Origin: Streptomyces venezuelae
GTDB lineage: Bacteria > Actinomycetota > Actinomycetes > Streptomycetales > Streptomycetaceae
DNA length: 64,000 bases
Assembly: GCF_008642355.1 (NCBI RefSeq)
Contig: NZ_CP029193.1
Location: 3,496,001 to 3,560,000, forward strand
Direction: 5' to 3'
Below are positions 24,216-32,314 of this stretch, one piece after another. The first letter of the stretch is position 1; each line of letters opens with the position of its first letter. The position numbers and the translations under genes were made by a program. The notes under the pieces were generated by a model. It ran no database searches, was not told the DNA's origin, and saw only the letters and a program-made list of their open reading frames with translations.

Positions 24216-26057
24216 ATGGAGGGGGACGCGGTCAACGCGGACGGGGGAACCAACTCACCCATGGATCACGCGAGTTGGCGGGTACGTCTGCGACGCTGGG
24301 CGGCCTCGGGCAGCGGCGACGTGCTGGGCGCCGGGGTGCTGTTCGGCACCGACCGCGTGCTCACCTGCGCGCATGTGATCCGCGACCCGGCGACGGGACA
24401 GCGCCCCGACCGCGTACAGGTCGAGTTCCCGCTGCTCCAGGGCCTCACCCGGACTCCGCACCGCACCGCGACCGTCGCCGCGGGACACTGGGTGCCGCCC
24501 TTCGGCAAGGCGCAGGGCGACCTCGCCGTCCTCGTGCTGGACGACCCCGCGCCCCTCCCCTCCTCCGTGACCCTGCACCGCACCCTCGACTACCGGGGCG
24601 CCACGGTCCTCGTCGACGGGTTCCCCGAGTACCAGTCGGGCGGGCAGTGGCTCACCGGGGTCTGCCGGGGGCCCGGCGGGCAGGGCGACGAGCGGGTGCA
24701 GATCGACCTCACCGGGGCGGGCGCGGACTCCGGTCAGCGGCTGCGGGGCGGGTTCAGCGGTGCGGGCGTACGCGAGGAGGGCAGCGACCGGCTGCTCGGG
24801 ATCCTGGCGCAGGCCGACGAGCGGGGCGAGCACGGGTACATGATCCCGGCGGCCACCGTCGCCAAGTACTTCCGCCGCTTCGCCGAGCGGTACGTGACCG
24901 GGCCGCACGCCATCCCCGGCCACCGCGTCGTCTCGGCGGACGCCGCCCGCACCGCACGCCCGCACGGCCTGCAGCGCACCGTCACGCGCTGGCTGAACGG
25001 GGACGTGGACGCCTGGGACACCGAGGTCCTCTTCATCGCCGAGGACGACGACCGGGCACGCCAGGCGCTGTACGTCGTCCTGAACATGGCCGACCGCGAG
25101 CAGTCCCCGCAGCTGGCGGTGCGGCCCGTGGGACCCGGCGGCGACGCACCGCGGGACGGCGGCGACTCGCTCCTGTCGCGCGCCGGCATCGCGCCCCGCG
25201 TCGGCAGCATCGGCCTCGTCCTCGACCTGGAGGGCGCCGCACTGGAGGACCCCGACCAGCCGGAGCTCCGCGAAGCCCTCGCCGTCCTGCGGCACGAGCT
25301 GCGGCACGCGGCGGGACGGCACCCGGGAGGCCGGCCGACGGCCCCGCGGCGGCGCCCCGCCGTCGCCGTGCTCTACGCCGACCGGTCCGCCACCGAACCC
25401 GCGGCGGCGGCCAAGGCCCTCGGCGAACTGGCGGCCTCCGGCGCCCGGCTGCTGCTCGTGGTGCGCTCCAGCACGCACGGCTTCACGTACGCCCTCGCGG
25501 AGAAGCTGCTGCCCGCCGAGCGTGCCGCACAGTGGCTGCAGCGCATCGGCACCCGCGTCGACGCGCTCGCCGACACCGAACGCAGCGCGCGGCGCCTCTT
25601 CCACCGCGTCGAACCGCACGTCGTCGACCCACCGGTCGCCACCGGGTACGCCGCGCGGGCCGCCCTGTGGACCGTGCAGCTCAGCAACGAGCTGCGCCCG
25701 CTGACGGGCCGGGGCGGGCCGCGCCTCCTGGAGAAGCTCTCGTACGCCGAACAGGCCGTGGACACCTACCTGCTGCGGGCCGAGCGGGCCGAGAGCGAAC
25801 TGCGCGCTGTGCTCGACGAGCATCTGCGGCTGCGCGGGCTGCTCCGCGACCACCTGGCGCGGCTCGCCCGGCGCGGCCTCGCCGAGCACCCGGACGCGGT
25901 CGGGCCCTACCGCGCGGCGCAGCAGCTGTTGCTGGCCGGGCCCTGCCCGCTGGCCGACGCCGAGCGGGCGGTGACGGCGTTCGCACGCGTGGTGCGGCGG
26001 CTCGCGGACGTGGAAGAGGGTGCGGCCGGGAACGCGGGCGCGGGTGGTGACGTGTGA
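24216..26057 (+). CDS. Trypsin-like serine protease, first gene of PknG-like operon
   Basis: 613 aa, no signal peptide. Residues about 20-225 are a chymotrypsin-fold protease with triad His53 (LTCAHVI), Asp102 (QGDLAVLVL) and Ser181 (GGFSGAGV). The C-terminal 380 residues are a helical region with no named domain, including GLVLDLEGAAL and an Arg/Glu-rich end. GAGGAG precedes the ATG. It is followed without gap by the kinase gene (GTGA overlap). Cytoplasmic trypsin-like domains in such operons often activate or cut partner proteins; here the target is unknown. Confidence 0.85.
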   Translation: MEGDAVNADGGTNSPMDHASWRVRLRRWAASGSGDVLGAGVLFGTDRVLTCAHVIRDPATGQRPDRVQVEFPLLQGLTRTPHRTATVAAGHWVPPFGKAQGDLAVLVLDDPAPLPSSVTLHRTLDYRGATVLVDGFPEYQSGGQWLTGVCRGPGGQGDERVQIDLTGAGADSGQRLRGGFSGAGVREEGSDRLLGILAQADERGEHGYMIPAATVAKYFRRFAERYVTGPHAIPGHRVVSADAARTARPHGLQRTVTRWLNGDVDAWDTEVLFIAEDDDRARQALYVVLNMADREQSPQLAVRPVGPGGDAPRDGGDSLLSRAGIAPRVGSIGLVLDLEGAALEDPDQPELREALAVLRHELRHAAGRHPGGRPTAPRRRPAVAVLYADRSATEPAAAAKALGELAASGARLLLVVRSSTHGFTYALAEKLLPAERAAQWLQRIGTRVDALADTERSARRLFHRVEPHVVDPPVATGYAARAALWTVQLSNELRPLTGRGGPRLLEKLSYAEQAVDTYLLRAERAESELRAVLDEHLRLRGLLRDHLARLARRGLAEHPDAVGPYRAAQQLLLAGPCPLADAERAVTAFARVVRRLADVEEGAAGNAGAGGDV

Positions 26058-28453
26058 CGGCCGTGAAGTCCTGTCCGCACCCCGGGTGTTCGGGCACCGT
26101 GACGCCGACCGGGTACTGCCTGGCCAGCGGCGAGCGCGTCGACCCCGCGACCGGACTGCACTCCGCCGCGGACGTGCAGCCCGCGCCGTCGGCGCCCGTG
26201 TCGGAGTCGGCACCGAGACCCCCCGACGCGGCGACATCCGGCGAGGAGTCCTCCCAGCACTGGATCGTCGACCTGGGCGTCGCCCCAGAACCGCCGCGCC
26301 CGGCCCACGTCGCCCTTCCCCCCGAGCACCCCGACCCCACGGTCCTGCCCGAGATCACGCTCCTGGACCGGGCGGACAGCGCGGGCGACAACCCCGTCGC
26401 CCCCAGCGGGCTGCCCCTGCCGCCCGGCACCCTGCTGGCCGGTCAGTACCGCCTCGTGCGGCCCCTCGGGTACGGCGGGATGGGCGAGGTCTGCCTCGCC
26501 CACGACACCAAGGTCGACGACCGCGCGGTCGCCGTGAAGATGCTCCACGCCGAGCTCGCCACGGAGTCGTACAGCCTCCTGGAGGGCGAGCGCAGAGAGC
26601 TGGTCGAGCTCAACCACGACGGGTTCATCCGGGTGTTCAACTACGGGCACCACGCCGGGGTCGGGGACTTCCTCGTCCTCCAGTACGTCGACGGGCTCAA
26701 CCTCGAAGAGGTGCGGGCCCGCGCCCACGAGCACCCCGAGGAGTTCGGCGGCGACCGCTTCCTGGAGTTCGTCCTCGCGTACGGCGTGCGGATCCTGGCG
26801 GCGCTCGCGCACCTGCACGCCCCCGAGCGCGGCAAGGTGTACGGCGACCTCAAGCCGCCCAACGTCATGCACGACGGCTCCACCACCAAGCTCGTCGACG
26901 TCGGCAGCGTCCGCCGCGCGGGCGCCCCCGGCCTCACCACCGCCCTCTACCGCGCGCCCAGCGTCGGCCCGCACGGCGAATCCGAGCCGCAGGACGACCT
27001 GTTCAGCCTCGGCGAGACACTGCGCACCCTGTGCGGGCTCGGCGCGACCCGCCACGACCTCGCCGACCTCGCGGCGCTCGCCCCGCTCGACGACGCCACC
27101 GGGGGCCACCGCGGACTCGGTCTCGTCTCCCTCGCCAGAGCGCTGCGCCGCGCCACCCGCACCGCCCGCGCCGGACGCTTCGCCACGGCCCGCGAGATGG
27201 ACGAGCAGCTGCGCGGCGTCTTCCGGGAACTGCGGTCCCTGCGCACGGGCGCCGAGACGTTCGAGCCCTCCCCGCTCTTCCTCCAGTCCGCGTACGCCCT
27301 CGACGGCGGGCTCGGCGCCGCCCCCGAGGTCCGGCACTGGGCCACCGCCCCGGCCGCGCCGCACCACCCCGCCCCCGGCCCGCCCGAAGTGGCCGGGCGG
27401 CTCCCCGTGCCGCGCCCCGACCCGGACGACGACCACCACGGCGAGCTCAGCAGGCTCAGCGACGACGACCCCGAGGCGCTGCTCCAGCACACCGGCGACT
27501 GGCGGGACTCCCCCGAGGTGCACCTGCTGCGGTGCAGGCTGCGGCTGCGGGTGGCGCTGCGGTCCGAGGACGGGGACCTCACCGGCGCCGAGACCGCGCT
27601 CGCCCTGGCCGAGGACGCCATAGGGCCCGCGAACGGACCGCACGACTGGCGGCTCGACTGGCACCGGGGGCTGCTCGCCCTGGCCCGCTCCCGGGTGCCG
27701 GAGGCCCGCGGCCGCTTCGACCGGGTCTACGCCGCGATCCCCGGCGAGTACGCCCCGAAACTCGCCCTCGGCTACTGCGCCGAACAGCTCGGGCGGCTGC
27801 ACGAGGCCCTCACCTTCTACGAGGCCGTGCGGCTGCGGAACCCCTCGCTGGGCAGCGCGGCGTTCGGCGCCGTCCGGGCGCGGCTCGCCCTCGGCGGCCC
27901 CGACGCCCTCACCGACGCCATCGCCGCGCTCGACGCGGTCCCGCAGCACTCCCGGCACCGCACCGCCGCCCGCACGGCCGCCGTCCGCATCCGCGTCGAC
28001 CACGCGCGGGACGCCGAGGGCCTCGGCGCTGCGGTGCGCGCGCTGGGCCGGCTCTTCTCCGCACACGGCCTGACCGACGAACCGTCGCGCGTACGGATGA
28101 AGACGGAGGTGTGGGGCGCGGCGCACCGGCTCCTCGGCGACGCGGACGGCGGGGGCGGGGCGATCACCGGGGCCCAGCTGCGTGCCGTCGCCGCGCACGC
28201 CGATCCCCTGCTCGAATTCCCCGCCGACGTACGGGCGCTCCGCACCGACCTGTCCCGCTTCTACCGGGTCCTGGCCCACCAGGCCGCCCGGGACGCGCCG
28301 ACGCCGGACGACGGCATACCGCTCGCCGAGATCCTCCTCGACCGCGCCTACGCGGTCCGCCCCTTCGGCTTCCTGCACGCACGATTCGGCAAGGACTTCC
28401 CATGGCTGGGCAAGAAGATCAGGAACCGGCCGCCTCGGTCGGCCTGGAAGTGA
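26054..28453 (+). CDS. PknG-like serine/threonine kinase with TPR domain
   Basis: 799 aa with the PknG layout: short N-terminal zinc knuckle, kinase, TPR. The knuckle has Cys7, Cys12 and Cys22, but the fourth position is Ser25 (YCLAS). Kinase: PLGYGGMGEVCLAHD (138-151), Lys162, YGDLKPPN with Asp265 (the HRD His is Tyr/Gly-like as in PknG), DVG at 282-284. TPR-like helices follow from about 480 (LALGYCAEQLGRLHEALTFYE). In mycobacteria PknG senses amino-acid supply with GlnX and GlnH and phosphorylates an FHA protein. Coupled to both neighbours; no FHA protein is in the window. Confidence 0.9.
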   Translation: MTAVKSCPHPGCSGTVTPTGYCLASGERVDPATGLHSAADVQPAPSAPVSESAPRPPDAATSGEESSQHWIVDLGVAPEPPRPAHVALPPEHPDPTVLPEITLLDRADSAGDNPVAPSGLPLPPGTLLAGQYRLVRPLGYGGMGEVCLAHDTKVDDRAVAVKMLHAELATESYSLLEGERRELVELNHDGFIRVFNYGHHAGVGDFLVLQYVDGLNLEEVRARAHEHPEEFGGDRFLEFVLAYGVRILAALAHLHAPERGKVYGDLKPPNVMHDGSTTKLVDVGSVRRAGAPGLTTALYRAPSVGPHGESEPQDDLFSLGETLRTLCGLGATRHDLADLAALAPLDDATGGHRGLGLVSLARALRRATRTARAGRFATAREMDEQLRGVFRELRSLRTGAETFEPSPLFLQSAYALDGGLGAAPEVRHWATAPAAPHHPAPGPPEVAGRLPVPRPDPDDDHHGELSRLSDDDPEALLQHTGDWRDSPEVHLLRCRLRLRVALRSEDGDLTGAETALALAEDAIGPANGPHDWRLDWHRGLLALARSRVPEARGRFDRVYAAIPGEYAPKLALGYCAEQLGRLHEALTFYEAVRLRNPSLGSAAFGAVRARLALGGPDALTDAIAALDAVPQHSRHRTAARTAAVRIRVDHARDAEGLGAAVRALGRLFSAHGLTDEPSRVRMKTEVWGAAHRLLGDADGGGGAITGAQLRAVAAHADPLLEFPADVRALRTDLSRFYRVLAHQAARDAPTPDDGIPLAEILLDRAYAVRPFGFLHARFGKDFPWLGKKIRNRPPRSAWK

Positions 28454-29868
28454 GCCAGGTCGTCGAGCTGCCCCGCCCGCGCACCCCGGGCGGGCAGGAC
28501 ACGGCCCGCATGTACGCCGTCCTCACGGTGACGGTCCGCAGGGCGGGCGCCGCGCACGCGCCGCCCGCCGCAACGGTGCGCGACCCGGCCGCAGCGGATG
28601 CGGGGGCGGCCGGGGCCCGCCTCGCGGAGGTGCTGCTCATCGACCACTCCTCCTCCATGGTGATGCCGCCGAGCCGTCTCGCCGCCGCCCGCGCCGCCGC
28701 CGTCAGCGCGCTGGCCCGCATCCCCGACGGCTCGCTGTTCGCTCTGGTCGCCGGGGGCGACAGGACCGCCATGATCTATCCCAGGCGGCCGGGTCTCGCC
28801 GTCGCGCACGCCGAGTCGCGGGCCGCCGCCGAGGCCGCATTGCACGACTGCACCCCGGGTGGCGGCACCGCGATGGGCACCTGGCTGGAGCGGGCCCGGC
28901 AGCTCTTCCGGGAACTGCCGGCCACGGGCGACGGCGGCGGCTGGGTGCGGCACGCGCTGCTGCTCACCGACGGCAAGAACGAACCCGGGTACGAGACGCG
29001 GGCCGAGCTGCAGGAGCGGGTCGAGCGGTGCGCGCGGGCCTTCGCCTGCGACGTCGTGGGCATCGGCGACGCCTGGGAGACCGAGGAACTCCTGCTCATC
29101 GCCCGTGCGTTGGGGGGCGGCGCCCGTGCCGTCGCGGATCTGACGCGGCTGCCCGACGAGCTGGCCTCGCTCACCGGGCGGGCCGCCGGGCGTGACGTCA
29201 CGGGCCTGCGGCTGCGCCTCTACCACCGCGCCGGGGTGCGTCCGCACTCCTTCGAGCAGGTCCATCCCACGCGGGTCGCGCTCCACCCCGACCGCGTCGA
29301 CCTGTCGGGTGTCGGGACGGGCGCGGGCGGTCCCGTCGAGGAGTACGACCTCGGCCCGTGCGGCCAGGAGACCCGCGCCTATCTGCTGTGTGTCGGCGCG
29401 CCCTACGACCCCGCCCAGCTCGGCAAGGAGCTCCTCCTCACGGAGGTCGAACTGGACGCGGAGAGCCCGGCGCCGCTGCGGCTGCCCGCGCCGCAGCCCG
29501 TGCTGATGCGCTGGACCGACGACCCCGACCTGTACAGCCGACTCGACCCGCAGGTCGCCCACTACCGGCAGGAGGAAGAGCTGCACCGCACCTTCGAGGA
29601 GGCCTGCGCGGAGCTGAAGCTCGGCAGGCGGTCGGCCGCCGAGGCGCTGCTCGGCACCGCGTGGCGGCTCGCCGCCGAGACCGGCGACACCGCGATGCAG
29701 GAGCATCTGCGCCGCCTCGTCCGCGTCCGCGACTCGGCGAGCGGGCGGGTCGAACTCCGGGACCGCATCGCGAAGTTCGACGTCGAGGCCGCCCGCATCC
29801 AGACCAGCACGACCGTCCTGCCCGGCGTCCACCTGCCCGGCCCACGGCCGCCCGGAGCCGCCCGGTGA
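28402..29868 (+). CDS. von Willebrand factor A domain protein
   Basis: 488 aa. The VWA domain (about residues 73-260) keeps a full MIDAS: D81-x-S83-x-S85 (LLIDHSSSM), Thr in GGGTAMGTW and Asp in LLTDGKNEPG. The rest is a beta-rich region and a helical tail (HRTFEEACAELKLGRRSAAEALL). No signal peptide, so it should work inside the cell, possibly as a Mg-dependent adaptor for the kinase or protease. The start ATG lies 52 bp inside the kinase gene; its stop overlaps the next gene (GTGA). Confidence 0.88.
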   Translation: MAGQEDQEPAASVGLEVSQVVELPRPRTPGGQDTARMYAVLTVTVRRAGAAHAPPAATVRDPAAADAGAAGARLAEVLLIDHSSSMVMPPSRLAAARAAAVSALARIPDGSLFALVAGGDRTAMIYPRRPGLAVAHAESRAAAEAALHDCTPGGGTAMGTWLERARQLFRELPATGDGGGWVRHALLLTDGKNEPGYETRAELQERVERCARAFACDVVGIGDAWETEELLLIARALGGGARAVADLTRLPDELASLTGRAAGRDVTGLRLRLYHRAGVRPHSFEQVHPTRVALHPDRVDLSGVGTGAGGPVEEYDLGPCGQETRAYLLCVGAPYDPAQLGKELLLTEVELDAESPAPLRLPAPQPVLMRWTDDPDLYSRLDPQVAHYRQEEELHRTFEEACAELKLGRRSAAEALLGTAWRLAAETGDTAMQEHLRRLVRVRDSASGRVELRDRIAKFDVEAARIQTSTTVLPGVHLPGPRPPGAAR

Positions 29869-31043
29869 CGGCCCTGTGGCGCGCCGTCCCGCCGCTCGCC
29901 GCCGACGCGCTGCGCGCCCTGCGCCGGTACGCGTGGCCGGTACCGCTGGCCGAACGTCCGCGCAACCGCCGGTACTTGCGGGACCGGCTCGTCGCGCTGC
30001 CGCTGCTCACCGTCGTCGCGGCCGTAACGTTCGGCTGGGCGTACGCGGACGTGCGCGAGGACTCGGCGACCCTGCGGGACAGCTTCCTGCCCGCGCTCGT
30101 CGGGCTCGCCGAGGCCGAGACGTCCCTGCGCATCGCCGACCGCGAGGCCGCGGAGAGCCTGGCGGCCGGGGAGGCCGTACAGCTCAGCGGGTTGAGCAAG
30201 CGGTACACCACGCGCACCACCAGGGCCGTGCAGCACCTCAACCAGGTGGCCCGCAGCGGCGCCCTGACCACCGCCGAACGCCAGGAGCTCGACGTCGTCT
30301 CCGGGCTCGTCGTCGACTACGGCACCTGGATCACCTTCGCCCAGAACAACGTCGCCGACCCCACGCTCCGGGACGCCGGACTCTCGTACGCACGCAGCAT
30401 GCTCTGCTCGGCCCCCGGGCCCGCGCCCACCGGGAAGGCCGGCGCGGACGGCTATCCGGCCTGCCGTCCCGCCACCGGTTCGCGCTCCGACGCGACCGCC
30501 GTCGTCGACCGCATCTCCTCCCTGGAGGACAGGCTGCGCGACAGGCTCGCGGACCGGGCGGCGCCGGGCGGCCGCGTCCTCGCCACGGCATCCCTTTCCG
30601 CCCTCGCCCTGGTGCTGCTCGCGTGCGGCCACTGGCGCACCCAGGTGTTCGTCCACCACCGGCTGCACCTCCACGTCAGCGTCCCGCTGCTCGTCGCCGC
30701 CCTGCCGCTGCTCGCCGTGCCGTTCCTGACGGCCGACGCCGTCCTCGCCCACCGGGCGCAGCAACGGGTGGTGTCGACGGCGGCCGGGATAGCCGAGCGG
30801 ACGACCCCGGCGATCGAGTCGACCGTCGACGACGACCCGTTCGGCGCCCGCCACCCGCTCCTGATCCGGTCCCTGGACGAGCACGCGAACCGCGACCTGG
30901 CGGCGGGCCGCCTCTCCTCGCTGGACGGGGTCGCGCCGTGGGTGGCGCCCGCCGGTCTCCTCAGCGCGGGCGTCACCGCGGTCACCCTCCACGCCTACCG
31001 CCGCGAGTACGTCCTCGTCTCCCGCCCAGGAGCCACCCCATGA
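29865..31043 (+). CDS. GlnX-like membrane signalling protein
   Basis: 392 aa with about four TM segments: one near residues 43-60 (LPLLTVVAAVTFGWAYAD), then a large extracytoplasmic helical domain (DSATLRDSFLPALVGLAEAETSLRIADREAAESL) like four-helix-bundle sensor domains, and three more (LSALALVLLACGHW, VPLLVAALPLLAVPFL, APAGLLSAGVTAVTL). Size, topology and position beside a PknG-like kinase and a binding lipoprotein match GlnX, which in mycobacteria and corynebacteria relays ligand binding to PknG. The sequence alone would not name it. GTG start and ATGA stop overlaps on both sides. Confidence 0.75.
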   Translation: MTALWRAVPPLAADALRALRRYAWPVPLAERPRNRRYLRDRLVALPLLTVVAAVTFGWAYADVREDSATLRDSFLPALVGLAEAETSLRIADREAAESLAAGEAVQLSGLSKRYTTRTTRAVQHLNQVARSGALTTAERQELDVVSGLVVDYGTWITFAQNNVADPTLRDAGLSYARSMLCSAPGPAPTGKAGADGYPACRPATGSRSDATAVVDRISSLEDRLRDRLADRAAPGGRVLATASLSALALVLLACGHWRTQVFVHHRLHLHVSVPLLVAALPLLAVPFLTADAVLAHRAQQRVVSTAAGIAERTTPAIESTVDDDPFGARHPLLIRSLDEHANRDLAAGRLSSLDGVAPWVAPAGLLSAGVTAVTLHAYRREYVLVSRPGATP

Positions 31044-32290
31044 GTCCCCGGACCGTGTTCCGCACCCTCCTCGCGACCTGTCTGCTCGCCGTCACCGCGG
31101 GTGCCTGCGGGAGCGAGCGGCCCGAGACCCTCGTCGTGCTGGGGCCCTGGACCGGTCCGGAGGGCAAGGCCTTCGAGGCGATGCTGCACCGCCTCGACGA
31201 CGGCACCGGCAAGTCGTACACGTACCAGGGCACCCGTTCGCTGCGGGAGACGCTCGGCGCGCAGCTGGAGGCGGGCGACCCGCCGGACGTGGCGATCCTC
31301 AACAGCATCGGCGAACTCGTGGAGCACGCCCGCGCGGGACACCTCACCCCGCTCGACCGCGCCGCCACCGCCCGCGCCTACCCGCCCTGGGCGCCCCGCC
31401 TCGACGTCGACGGCGGGCGCCGCACCTACTGGGTGCCGCTGAAGGTCGACCTGAAGAGCCTGGTGTGGAGCAAGGAGGGCAGCGCCCGTGACCGTCCCGC
31501 ATGGTGCGTGGGGCTCGCCTCGCAGGCCACGTCCGGGTGGCCCGGCACCGACTGGATCGAGGACATCCTCCTGCACCAGGCGGGCCCCGCCACGTACACG
31601 CGGTGGGCCACCGGGGACGTCCGCTGGCGCGACCCGCGGGTCCGCAGGGCGTGGACGACCTGGGCCGAACTCCTCGGCAGGCGCACGCGGGCGGCCGTGG
31701 ACCGGTCCCTGACGACGCCGTACGTCGGTCCGCGCGGTCTGCTCGACTCCCAGCGGCCCCGCTGCACGCACGAGCACCAGGGTGCCTTCATCCGGTACGT
31801 GTACGCGCACGACCGGGTCCGCGTCGAACCCGCGGCGGGCTACCTGGGCGGGCGGCCCGAGCACGACGGCGCGTATGAGGTGGCGGGCGACATGGCCGCC
31901 GTGTTCAGCGGCGACCCGGCGGCGCGCGCCCTCGTCGACCGCCTCTCCGGCGAGCGGGCCCGCGCGCTCTGGCGGGAACGGGCCTCGGACGGGCTGCAGC
32001 CGTTCTTCCCCGACGCGAGCGACCCCCAGCCGACCGACGCGACGGGCCGGCGCATCGCGGACATCCTCACGGCGAAGGCGCGGACGCTCTGCTTCGACGC
32101 GTCGGACGTGATGCCGCCGGGCGTGCGCGACGCGTTCCACCGGGCCGTCCTGCAGTACTTCGGCGACCCGACGGAGAAACGCCTCGACGAACTCCTCGGC
32201 CGGCTGGACACGGTCCGCACCGAAGCCGCGAAGGACGCGGCCCCCGGCCACCTGCCGGAGTCGGAGGTCTGCGCCCCGCCCGGCGGCTGA
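31040..32290 (+). CDS. Extracellular solute-binding lipoprotein
   Basis: 416 aa. Lipobox TAGACG (Cys23), then the family-1 (sugar-type) binding fold: VVLGPWTGPEGKAFEAML, GDPPDVAILNSIGEL, YWVPLKVDLKSLVWSK and GWPGTDWIEDILLHQ. No permease or ATPase genes follow, so it is likely a ligand sensor rather than a transporter subunit. In the glnX-glnH-pknG pathway the binding lipoprotein is an amino-acid type; here it is a different fold class, suggesting another ligand. Last gene of the operon, converging with the next gene. Confidence 0.85.
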   Translation: MSPRTVFRTLLATCLLAVTAGACGSERPETLVVLGPWTGPEGKAFEAMLHRLDDGTGKSYTYQGTRSLRETLGAQLEAGDPPDVAILNSIGELVEHARAGHLTPLDRAATARAYPPWAPRLDVDGGRRTYWVPLKVDLKSLVWSKEGSARDRPAWCVGLASQATSGWPGTDWIEDILLHQAGPATYTRWATGDVRWRDPRVRRAWTTWAELLGRRTRAAVDRSLTTPYVGPRGLLDSQRPRCTHEHQGAFIRYVYAHDRVRVEPAAGYLGGRPEHDGAYEVAGDMAAVFSGDPAARALVDRLSGERARALWRERASDGLQPFFPDASDPQPTDATGRRIADILTAKARTLCFDASDVMPPGVRDAFHRAVLQYFGDPTEKRLDELLGRLDTVRTEAAKDAAPGHLPESEVCAPPGG

Positions 32291-32314
32291 GATCCTGTGG
32301 CCGTCGCACCCGCG

